In this document: positions 23,130 through 32,539 of the stretch, one piece after another
Layout: each line of letters starts with the position of its first letter
Numbering within the stretch: position 1 is the first letter of the stretch
Assembly (NCBI GenBank): GCA_026874595.1
Contig: CM049320.1
Location: 21,523,714-21,587,713 of the forward strand
Direction of reading: 5' to 3'
DNA: 64,000 bases
Source of the DNA: Sipunculus nudus
Taxonomy: Eukaryota > Annelida > Sipuncula > Golfingiida > Sipunculidae
The notes under the pieces: model-generated
Database searches by the model: none
What the model was told of the DNA's origin: nothing
Seen by the model: only the letters and a program-made list of their open reading frames with translations
Program-made: the position numbers and the translations under genes

Positions 23130-24095
23130 CTCACGTCAATGATGTAGCAAACTTGGTTTCGCAAAGAGGGGTTATAGATATTGTTAGTAGGAAACGTTTG
23201 TAAAATCACTTTCGATGACTGAAAGATGAAAACAAGGGACCAAGGGGTCTCGACTCTCAGCTGTATTTGTCTCCAAGGAAATTTAAAAAAAATCAGAGTG
23301 ACGGTCCTGTGACCTTAATCAATGACCTTGTTACCAAAAAATCTGAGAACTTATTTTCCTTGAACTTGCAGCAGTTAGATTATTGTAACATCTTTTTAAA
23401 TAAAGTGGGTCCAATGACCTTGACGTCTGCTCTGGTAACCTTAAGATCTAAACATTTCTTTCACTTTGGGCAAATAAGCCATGTGTGAAAGATGGAAAGT
23501 TTGGTTTTCAGTGCATCCACAATCAATTTAAAGATATGGCCACTGTGATTATTAATCGATTATTTTTTTTATTCCATCTATATTACATTGACTTTTCGTT
23601 GTAGAATTATATACCTGAACTATTAATCTATAAATTCAATCTAATATTTACATTACGCTGGATGGTCATATATACCGATTATTTTTCATTTCCCATATAA
23701 TATTTTTATATAATAATTTTTATAACATTTTTCTTATATTAACTAATACGAAAAAAACACTCCATGGCTCGGATAGTGACGATCAGTAGTTTGTATACAG
23801 GTGGATAAAACCGGAGGATCTGGAGAAAACCAACGACCTTGGACAGGCCACTACAATCCACTCTCATAGCAACTCCGGAGATAGACTTACCTCTAGACTG
23901 TCCAGACCCCTTAATCTGTATTGTATTTCATGTGGTGGAGGGCATTTTCAATATTTCAATTATTGCGGGCGGTTTGGTCAGTATACTTTCTTTATAACTG
24001 CCTATAATTTTATCGTCGAAGCATTACCATTTGTTACGGAGTTAGTGTGCATAACTAATTTATATAATATGAAGATTGTGAATGAAGAATGTAAA
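23130..24095. other. Intergenic, no gene; TGACCTT motif patch
   Basis: Between 23290 and 23445 the units gtgaccttaat, atgaccttgtt and atgaccttgacg recur. They are probably a decayed dispersed repeat and not regulatory sites. The rest is AT-rich. Confidence 0.3.
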
Positions 24096-24097
24096 TA

Positions 24098-24100
<3 letters not shown>

Positions 24101-24142
<42 letters not shown>
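24101..24142. repeat. (TA)n microsatellite
   Basis: About 20 TA units. Confidence 0.95.
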
Positions 24143-24147
<5 letters not shown>

Positions 24148-24149
24148 TC

Positions 24150-25110
24150 ACAGAAATGGAACGGAATGTTTGCAAACTCATACCATGCAGCGCCAGTTAT
24201 AATGTGCATGTATAACCTCCAAACGAGTGATTGATCAAATTCAATTATTTACTCATGGTGAACAATTTGTTTTTAAAGTCTGTGACGGCAACCATCAATG
24301 AAACTTCTAACTGCACAATTCTAGACACAAAACTCCCCATTTTCCATTGCAGCTACTCAAATATGAGTTAACTTTACGTTACAAAATACCCTGGTGGAGA
24401 AGGAAAGGTCTGGAGATTGATCAAGAAAACAACAGAGTAGGCTATACAAAGGAAAATTTTTGGTAGCGACCTTGTGTACTCAATAACACGCAAAGGTTCA
24501 AGGAAGCGTTGTTATGGAAAAAACCCTTTATACAAGCCTGTTCACTCTGCGGGGGGAGGCTTGATTAAGTAACCCCTACTAGCTGCCATTCCATTAAATA
24601 TATATATTTTGTACGTGGTATACAACACTTGGTTAACCAAAGGTTTGTCATAATGCCATAACAGAACGCGGAACAAAGCCCGGACGAAGAAGCACTGTCT
24701 TTCACAGTTTTACATGCCGCTGATAAATCATCTTTGTCTGATTCTACAATATATAAGGAAGCTGAGACAAAGAAAATCTGAACTTAGTATTTTCGTGCTA
24801 TTATTGACTTTTACTATAAAAGAAGCCTATTTACATCGGTTCACCGAGGGCAGCATATTATAAGCACTATGCACAAACACAAACTCTATATACCATCCTG
24901 GTGTCAATTAAGCTCCTCACGCAGTAACAGAGACGCAGCTTGAAGCATGTCCCCATTGTTATTAATCTGATGTGTGATGTTTTTGTAGCATGTATTCCAA
25001 AGAGAATTAATGTACTGATTGAACACGAACACGCAATAGGAAAAAAACTCCTGCCACATCTGACTGATTTGAGACATAATGATAATATAGACAGCAAAAG
25101 AACAGTCACA
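24150..25110. other. Intergenic, no gene recognised
   Basis: Short open frames on both strands around 24867-25116 overlap each other and show no domain. The next element begins immediately to the right. Confidence 0.25.
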
Positions 25111-25114
25111 CATC

Positions 25115-27236
25115 ATATTTTATTTATTTATTTATTTATACATATATTTTACCAGGATGGCCCATTCAGCATGTTCAGCTGTTTTTCGATTGGGCCCTGG
25201 AAATATCACAGAGAAATATACATTGACAAAGATATTTAAATTACATACTCATATTAAAATAGACGGTGAAATGTTTAAAACAACGATCTAAACATACACA
25301 TATTTAAAACATATAGATTGCTTCATATGACACAAATGTAATCATATACAATTATAAAGGTCGAGTAACTAAAATTCTGAGTTTAAAACATGTTAAATCG
25401 TCATAAAAAGGATTTATATAGTTGTGTGAAACGCTTAACATCAGTTACGTGTCTTAAATTATTGGGAAGTTGATTCCAGTAATGCGGACCTGAGTAAAGA
25501 AAGCTTGATTTAAATCTATCAGTTCTCGGTTTTATGATGGCAAGATTGCCACTGGTCGTGTGTCGTGTATGGTATGGGTTACGTGCATATTTGAGACCAT
25601 GTCTAAAAGTAGGAGGTGCATCACCAAATAAACATTTAAAAACAAAAAGATTTACAAAATAGCGATATCTCTGTTCCACGGTCATCCAACCTAACTGAAT
25701 TATTAATGATGCTAGAGAAGTATTTATATCGAAGTTTTTTGTAACAATACGGGTAGCTTTATTTTGGAGTCTCTGGATTTTTGACTTGTACGTTTTTGAG
25801 CATCCACCCCAAACAGAAATACAGTAATCAATATGGCTTTGAATAAGAGAATGATATATAAGTTTTAGAGTTGGTGTTTTGAAGAAGCTTGCTAAGTCGG
25901 TAAAGGACATGTAATTTTGTGATAATTTTATCGTAAATATAATCTACATGATTCTTTCATTTGAAGCGGGAGTCGACGATTAAACCCAAAAGTTTCGTGT
26001 TATTTTCGGGAATTAATGTAACATTATTAATATAAATGTTTTTGGTAAAATTAGAATTTTGGCTAAATATCACAATACTCGATTTAACAGGGTTGATACA
26101 TAAATGATTTACTCTGAACCATTTTAGGGCCATGTCAATCTTGCTTTGTAAATGGCTGATTGCATTATCGGCGGAATCAGCACAGGTTAGCAGTGTGATA
26201 TCGTCAGCATAAAGTATACACTTGTTATTCATATAGCTCGGGATATCATTCATATAAATAAGAAACAGTATAGGCCCTAGTACTGTGCCTTGGGGAGTAC
26301 CGATGTTTACGGTAGAAGTTTTCGAAATCGAACCACAGAAGGAAACGAACTGGCGCCTGTTGGATAAATAAGAATTGAACCACGCGAGCTCTACATTTTC
26401 TATTCCATACTTCTGGAGTTTTTCGAGCAGTATAGAATGATCGAGGCTGTCAAAACCCTTCCTTATGTCCATAAAGCACGCAGCTGTAATGTTATTATTA
26501 TCAAGGTTAGAAAGACATTCATCGACTAGCGTATGTATAGCTAAATGAGTTGTTCGATTTGGTAGGTATGCGAACTGTTTATCAGTAAACATTTGATATT
26601 TATTAAGGTGTGCGACAACATGGCATTTTACAAAATGTTCTTAAATTTTGGGGACATGTCCAGTGACGGAAATAGGACGATAATTGGTAGGGTCACACTT
26701 GGTACCAGAACCCTTGTAAATTGGAGTGATACGCGCAGTTTTCCAGTCCTGAGGAACAATGCCAGTTGAAAGAGAAAGATTAAACAGATGAGCCAGGCAT
26801 GGAGAAATTACAGATGGAGCTATTTTAAGAAAGAATCCAGACATCCCTAACACATCATCCTTTAATGTTGCATCTAACACCATTAAACGAGATTGGACAA
26901 AACGCGTAGAAACACAAGGAAAATAGAACGTTTTTGCAGAAGAATTGATAATAAACGAATTTGTTTCAATTTTCCCTTGGAAATCTTCGTTTATAAGTTT
27001 TCCCACAGAACTAAAGAAATCGTTGAATTTATCACAGTCGATATCAGTATTTGTTTTTTGCGTGATCTTATTTGAAGGGATTACGTGCTTTAGCGCCTTC
27101 CAAATTGTACTAGGTTTAGAGACGTTTGAACGAATTAGGTCATAAATATAAAAATAGGTCATATATAAAATACGACAGTTTAAATTGATTAAAACAAATG
27201 TAGAAACAGAGTCGTATTTGAAAATGAACATTTCTA
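25115..27236 (-). mobile_element. 5'-truncated LINE (CR1/Jockey-group non-LTR retrotransposon)
   Basis: Read on the minus strand, the element runs from about 27236 through the reverse transcriptase, a C-terminal domain ending near 25401, a 3' UTR, and a 3' tail of TAAA-type repeats at about 25117-25140. The 5' end, including any endonuclease, is missing: the sequence changes abruptly near 27236 into a different LINE on the plus strand. The coding part carries two nonsense codons and one frameshift, so the copy is dead. Confidence 0.88.
25401..27230 (-). pseudogene. Reverse transcriptase ORF2 of the LINE, broken
   Basis: Three open pieces follow each other: 27230-26641, 26592-25957 and 25910-25401. 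The first has the RT entry motif YRPISV. The second has motif A (FMDIRKGFDSLDH), motif B (GTPQGTVLGPILF), motif C (YADDITLL) and motif E (LGLIVDSRF). The third is the conserved C-terminal region with DYCISVWGG and HYWNQLPNNLR. Pieces one and two are in the same frame, interrupted by a TAA at 26638-26640. Piece two ends at a TGA (25957-25959) at a position where Trp is usual, and a one-base shift near 25895 moves the reading into piece three. Intact, the protein would copy LINE RNA at a nicked target; this copy cannot. The clade is judged from motif style only. Confidence 0.92.
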
Positions 27237-27727
27237 GGTGAAGAAGGCCCTCATGGCTCAATTAAGAGTAGAAACTGGTCGCTTCCAGAACATTTATGAT
27301 TCTACCACTGGTAAATTACGAAAGCTTAAAGCTCACGAAAGAATTTGTCAATACTGGTATTGCAATGATAGCGAGGTCAAAGGTGAGATTCATTTTGTAT
27401 ACAGGTGTCCATTATATAATGTCTCGAACATTATACTCTATAACAGTGTTTGGCCCGAAAATAGGCCTAATAATTCAATAACATAGCTGTGCAGGAAAAA
27501 TTGGTATATTTGTTATCAAATCATGCTAAACAGATGTGTGAACATTTAGTCTCAGGATGCGATGTTAGACAGTCACACTTATTTAATCCAACGTAAGTTT
27601 AATTAAATTTGAGGTTATGGAGTGTCTTACTAAACCCGCTGAGGGTTGAGTATACCATGTGATTTGTAATGTATCTTGTTTTGAAAATATCGTACAAGAC
27701 ACTATAATAAATAAACTTTCTATCTAC
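27237..27727 (+). mobile_element. 3' end of a second, unrelated LINE (plus strand)
   Basis: It begins at the junction with the minus-strand LINE. A short coding remnant is followed by a 3' UTR containing accccgctgagggttgagtat-like sequence and a tail ending aataaataaactttctatct. This tail style, with a TCTATC-type end, is one I know from LINE copies in molluscs. The two LINEs therefore lie head to head with both 5' parts missing. Confidence 0.75.
27238..27596 (+). pseudogene. C-terminal remnant of a LINE polyprotein, frameshifted
   Basis: The first 80 residues contain LRVETGRF, a Cys pair (ICQYWYCND) and GEIHFVYRCPLY. This is the pattern of the Cys/His C-terminal region found at the end of many LINE ORF2 proteins (R-x-E-T-G-R-F...C-x-x-C...E-x-H-F...C-P). 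The frame then stops at 27484-27486; the expected continuation lies in another frame and ends with TAA at 27594-27596. This is a decayed fragment. Confidence 0.75.
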
Positions 27728-27816
27728 GACAGAACAAGAAGACATTACAAAATTTACATTATATAATCAGGTCATTAAGTCCGATTTAGGATGTCCATGT
27801 ATCATAAGTGTACCAG

Positions 27817-28014
27817 CAGGGGCGGATCCAGGATTTGGTATAAGGAGGGGTCCAACCCAGGAGGACTTATGTCAATCCTAAAAAAAGGTCCCTAGGTCGA
27901 GAAAAGGGCGTGTCCAGGCCGAAAAAATTGGTCTAAAACCCTTAAAAAAGATTGAGGTGGCTGGAAAAGGGGTGTCCGGACCCCCCCCCCCCCCCCCCCC
28001 GAGATCCGCTTCCG
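27817..28014 (+). mobile_element. GGATCC-type MITE, about 198 bp, with target duplication
   Basis: The ends are caggggcggatccaggattt and gagatccgcttccg. It is flanked by the direct repeat accag at 27812-27816 and 28015-28019. The interior has the C run at 27981-28000. There is no coding capacity. Confidence 0.8.
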
Positions 28015-28089
28015 ACCAGCCATCAATAAGAAAGTAATTAGAGATCTCAACCCCCGCCACACAAGATAAGCAACACAGCAACACAGGAA

Positions 28090-28615
28090 ATGTTTGTTAC
28101 GGCACAACAATTATATTCACTGGTAAGCTCTATAACAATGACTCTCGGCTTCGACAGGGACAAGTAAATAGTCGTATGACACAACCGTAGGGAAGCCTTG
28201 AAATAAAAAATACATGATAGTGACCCTGCTCATCAAAAAATTAATGGAATGTTGCTTGGGTGTTATCGCAATCATCCACAAAATTTTGACGAGATATGAT
28301 CAAAAATGCGTTAAATTGCAAACAGACAAACCAAATAACCAAGGTTTTAACATAATATACCGCTCGTATAATCTTTCAGAACTGGCATAAGTATGCAATA
28401 TATAAGGAACAAAAATTAAATAATAGTAAATCTAATATGAAATCAATACAACTGACCAATCAAGACCAAGTAAATATGCAAGTGGTCTAGGAACTGATAG
28501 ACGATAAACTGACGTAAATCCAGCTATTTACCTCTACCTTTTCTATAGAATTTAAACGATTTCTGGTTTACTCTGCTTACATTCTTAGGAATCTTAGGGT
28601 AATTTCTATCAAGAA
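28090..28615. other. AT-rich DNA, no gene recognised
   Basis: I see nothing here beyond short accidental frames. Confidence 0.3.
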
Positions 28616-28619
28616 AACC

Positions 28620-28926
28620 TCTTATAACGCCCCTGTGAAGGAGGTATGCAGGGGCGGATCCAGGATTTAGGAAAGGGGGGGGGGGGAGTCAAACCCGGAA
28701 GGACTAATGAAAACCCAAAAAAAAGGTCCCCAGGTTTGAAAAAAAAAGGGGGGGGGTCCAGGCCCCAAAATTTTGTCTGAAGTCCTTAAAAAACGTTGTT
28801 TTTTTATGAAAAGGGGGTGGGGTCCCCCCCCCCCCGGATCCGCTTCTGGTATGAGCCTGTCTATCTACAAGCTTTTAGTGCACAGTATTGTTAACAAACA
28901 GATCCCTAAAGTAGTTGGCTGCATAT
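28620..28926 (+). repeat. Older interspersed repeat interrupted by a MITE
   Basis: cttataacgcccctgtga..gaggtatg (to 28648) resumes after the MITE as agcctgtctatctacaagct and ends near cctaaagtagttggctgcatat (28926). Partial relatives occur at 10968-11030, 30127-30169, 38620-38735 and 41158-41215, so this is a dispersed family. Confidence 0.6.
28649..28847 (+). mobile_element. GGATCC-type MITE nested in an older repeat
   Basis: The ends are caggggcggatccaggattt and ggatccgcttctg. The flanks ggtatg at 28643-28648 and 28848-28853 form a direct repeat, and joining them restores the interrupted older repeat. G runs lie near 28675-28686 and a C run near 28824-28835. Confidence 0.82.
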
Positions 28927-29128
28927 CAGGGCCGGATCGAGGGAAAAGGAGGGGTCCAACCATGGAAGGACTTGTGACAAAACCTGATAAAAGGGATCCC
29001 GGACTGGAAAAAGTGGCGTCCATGCAGGCCGCACAAAAAGGTTTGAAATCCTTAAAAAGGTTGTGACTGCTGAAAAAAAAGGTGGGGAAGGGGGGGGGGG
29101 TGGTTTGGACTCTCTGGAACTGCTTCTG
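28927..29128 (+). mobile_element. GGATCC-type MITE, third of the cluster
   Basis: The ends are cagggccggatcgaggg and ggaactgcttctg. The flanks gcatat (28921-28926) and gcatgt (29129-29134) look like a diverged target duplication. Confidence 0.75.
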
Positions 29129-29259
29129 GCATGTGTTCCAAAATTACTCCAGTAAGTTCCCAACATGATACCTCGGTAAATATACCTGTTGCGCATAATT
29201 CCTTTAATGGAACAAACATTTTGCGCACCCATACTACCCGTCAATGTTGTTTCTGTGAT

Positions 29260-29273
29260 TTACCGCTGAGCTA
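29260..29273 (-). promoter_or_regulatory. Possible RNA polymerase III A-box (tRNA-derived SINE relic)
   Basis: On the minus strand tagctcagcggtaa matches the A-box consensus TRGCNNAGYNGG. No good B-box follows at the usual distance and no cloverleaf folds, so at most this is a decayed tRNA-derived SINE head. Confidence 0.25.
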
Positions 29274-29430
29274 TACCGATTTTGTCGCTCTAAGACTGAC
29301 GTGCAACAGCTAGCCGACTGCGTCATTAAGCATCGAAGGCCGTGCCGTGCCTATGCCAAACACCGCTAGTTCAGGCCCCAGGGGGGAGTTCGTGTTCTTC
29401 TCAATTGTACAAAGTTACCCATGATTTAAA

Positions 29431-29432
<2 letters not shown>

Positions 29433-29479
<47 letters not shown>
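29433..29479. repeat. (TA)n microsatellite
   Basis: About 23 TA units. Confidence 0.95.
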
Positions 29480-29482
<3 letters not shown>

Positions 29483-30010
29483 GACATTTTTTGTGACAAG
29501 CCAAAACCTGAATACATATGTTGCTAACAGACCCCCTCAAAGATTTTCGCTTACCATATATGAAAAAGAAATTGTTAACTCGGTCAATGCCCGTCCAAAC
29601 TTAACAAATAACTTATCTATATCCATGTTTTCAGGGTAAAGATCACGATACAATAGCTTATTTTGTTATTGGAGTCATCAGGATCTCATGAATGTTCAAA
29701 TTAAGTCTAAAATCAAATCGTCTTAAAATTTGATCATTTACTGAAAAAACAAGTGAATGATTATATAACGTTTCATAAACAACTGCACAAATTGATTTGA
29801 ATGTTAAATCTGATCATTGGGTGTGAAGGATTAAATATGCCAAGTATTTATAAATTAATTGAAATTCACAACAAAACTGATAAAAATGAAAATACTTCAT
29901 GACTCAACCCACTCAATAATTGCATCGTCGCTCAGTTTACATAAAATAACTAATGACCACTTTGACCATTGACCAGACTGCATTACCGACATCCACCACG
30001 CGTGACAAGA
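29480..30010. other. AT-rich DNA, no gene recognised
   Basis: I see nothing that I can support. Confidence 0.3.
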
Positions 30011-30012
30011 GT

Positions 30013-30109
30013 ATGCTGAAATGTCAGGAAGCAGTTAGAGACCGCAAACCTCCGCCAACATTATGGATCCCAAGATCCGCCATATTAGTGTATGCGGTTA
30101 TGTCGAAAT
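30013..30109 (+). repeat. Direct repeat, left copy
   Basis: The left copy has gtcaggaagcagttagagac, then cgcaaacctccgccaaca and tatgcggttatgtcgaaat. The right copy at 30369-30465 is about 90 per cent alike by eye, 356 bp away. A GGATCC-type MITE lies between the copies. Confidence 0.8.
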
Positions 30110-30169
30110 ACAAAAACAGTATTTTTAACAAACAGATAACCATGTTACCTGAGGTAGTTGGCGGCATAT

Positions 30170-30366
30170 CAGGGGCGGATCGAGGGAAAAGGAGGTTTCC
30201 AACCATTGAAGGACTTATGACAAAACTGATTGAAAGATCCTGGACTGGAAAAAGTGGCGTCCATGCAGGCCGCACAAATTGGTTTGAAATCCTTAAACAG
30301 GTTGCGGCGGCTGGAAAAAAAAAAAGGGGGGGGGGGGGGAGTCCGGACTCCCTGGATCCGCTTCTG
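30170..30366 (+). mobile_element. GGATCC-type MITE, fourth of the cluster
   Basis: The ends are caggggcggatcgaggg and ctggatccgcttctg, with a G run near 30327-30339. It is closely related to the 28927 copy, including the ggaaaaggagg and aaagtggcgtccatgcaggc segments. Confidence 0.8.
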
Positions 30367-30368
30367 TC

Positions 30369-30465
30369 ATGCTCAAATGTCAGGAAGCAGCTAGAGACCG
30401 CAAACCTCCGCCAACATTCTGGATCCCCAGATCCGTCATATAACTGTATGCGGTTATGTCGAAAT
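30369..30465 (+). repeat. Direct repeat, right copy
   Basis: Second copy of the 97-bp unit at 30013-30109, beginning one or two bases after the MITE ends. Confidence 0.8.
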
Positions 30466-30469
30466 TCTT

Positions 30470-31827
30470 GCTCTTATCGAATTTTCATAGAGATTTTTGC
30501 AAACAGACATTTTTCATAACTTTGGATCATAATGTAACTAAAAATCAATGTATTCATTTGTTCTTCCGCCGTCTTGGATAAATGGTAGTCATTTTATAAC
30601 TAGGGTTATATATAACTCGAAAATTGCCATTCTAGACAGGGTTAACTCAAGAAAAATTTGATAATCCTCAAAAAAAAAATTCTTGGTTCGTTTTTGGGTA
30701 CTTTTGCCTGTAGAATCATATTCTGCTACAAAAATGTTTTATTTTCCAAATAAAGTGAAATAACTTGCATAAATTTGCATAACTGAGTTACTTAGTGGAT
30801 TCAGTTATATAATAAATAAATCTATTGATTATTTAGCTTTTTATAGAAAGAGTAAACTATTTCGGGTACAAAATATTCAAATTTGATAAGATATAACCTG
30901 TTTCTATATAAAACCTTAATTTTTTTTATTAAAAAAATATAGATAAATTATGCAAATAAGTAAAATTACTGAGATTTAATGCTGTGGAGTTTTATAACGT
31001 TAATAGTTGCTTAATAATTCACTTGTTAGCCGCTGCGGTAATGTATTGTTTTTCCTTTTTAAAGCTAATTTACATATTTGCATATTAACAAAATGCGCAA
31101 ATATAATTGTATTTGCATGTAAATTTCCAATTGGAATAGCGATACTGGTTGTATTTTATTTAATTAAATGTAATTTAGAATCACATATGAAGGGTGATTC
31201 AATGTTTTTTCTGCTTACTTATGTAACTGATCTCCCTCTCTATAGTTGCATGTCCGGTGAATATACAATGAGCTAATTTGCATATACAATGAGCAACGGG
31301 TCGAATCATGATTATCGTGGGTTTTATGATGCGTATATTATTATATCCATTGGTTACTTATGTCAAGTGTACTTACCTAGGTACCGCGTTGAAATTGGTC
31401 TGGCCATGAAGTATACAACTAAATATATACAATAAGAATATATATGTGATGAGCAAAGGATTAAATAATGATCATCATGTTTTCGTGCGAAATAAAATAT
31501 GCACTAGCGTATACGGTATGTTAAAATCCAAGTGTGATATGTAGGGTATATACATTAAATGTATTTGTTACAATATGTTCATCATACTATAAATTGAAAT
31601 TTTATATTTCTGTATCATAAGATGTCGGAATAAGTGTCATTTCAGTGCATATGTTCTGACCTGTTAAAATTAAGTTTCGAATGTTAACATTTAGTGGTCT
31701 TTTATCCTCCTATGGCACTCTTATATATTTACACATATATATTAAAGTTCGTTAGTTTTTCAAATGTCAATTTCATGAACCATTTATCACCCTTTCTCAA
31801 TGACGTTTACTATATATATATTTATGT

Positions 31828-31830
<3 letters not shown>
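30470..31830. other. AT-rich DNA, no gene recognised
   Basis: A plus-strand frame of 89 residues at 31007-31276 is hydrophobic but has no family I recognise and sits in AT-rich DNA, so I leave it uncalled. Confidence 0.3.

Positions 31831-31838
<8 letters not shown>

Positions 31839-31905
<67 letters not shown>
31839..31905. repeat. (TA)n microsatellite
   Basis: Over 30 TA units preceded by a short (CA)n run at about 31829-31838. Confidence 0.95.
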
Positions 31906-31908
<3 letters not shown>

Positions 31909-32403
31909 ATATGTAAATTTGCTTTAAAATAATGAAATACATATTACGGTTAATAAGTAATTAGAGAGACCGCAACCGTATCAATATATTTGCAAATTAT
32001 GTTTTAAACAAAAAATTAATACCATCTCTGATTTGAAAGGCCTGCGGAGCGTATTTGTGCCAATGCAGGCACTTGAAGCGCCACCGTGTGGTAAGCAGGG
32101 CCGGGTGTATAAAAAATCTAGACTAAAAAATTGGTATATAGATAAAAAAAATCATAAACGACCAAAACAACAATATTAATGCCAGTTGTTATCATTGTCA
32201 AAATAAGTAAATTAATATCCATATGAAGTACCGGCATTATAAAAAATTAGAACCTTTAAATAAATTTCAAAGAAGGAACCAGTCAATAGTTACCAATTAA
32301 ATGAAACACCTGATATGAAGGTCAAGGCCACGTGAACAAGCGTGAGGGAGTTGTGGGAGGTTGTGATAGCTGATATTCCGGCGAGTATATACAGTGGTAT
32401 AAG
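31906..32403 (+). other. Upstream region and probable 5' UTR of SIGMAR1
   Basis: A canonical E-box (cacgtg) lies at 32329-32334, 70 bp before the start codon, and a CCAAT box at 32293-32297. Both could be promoter elements or chance. The transcription start cannot be placed from sequence. The rest of this stretch is AT-rich and shows no gene. Confidence 0.35.
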
Positions 32404-32539
32404 ATGGGTTGTTTGTGGTGTCTAGTCAAAACTGCGGCCATTTTGCTAGTCTTCTGTTTTATTGTACATCTGTGGGTTTCCAACAAGGACTACATGTTCT
32501 CAGAGGAAGAAATAGCCGCTGTTACCAGAAAACACATAG
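32404..32539 (+). CDS. SIGMAR1: SIGMAR1 exon 1
   Basis: The start ATG at 32404 is the only in-frame Met before the membrane helix. The exon codes for 45 residues, ending KHI plus the first base of a Gly codon. The donor gtgagc follows at 32540. Confidence 0.93.
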
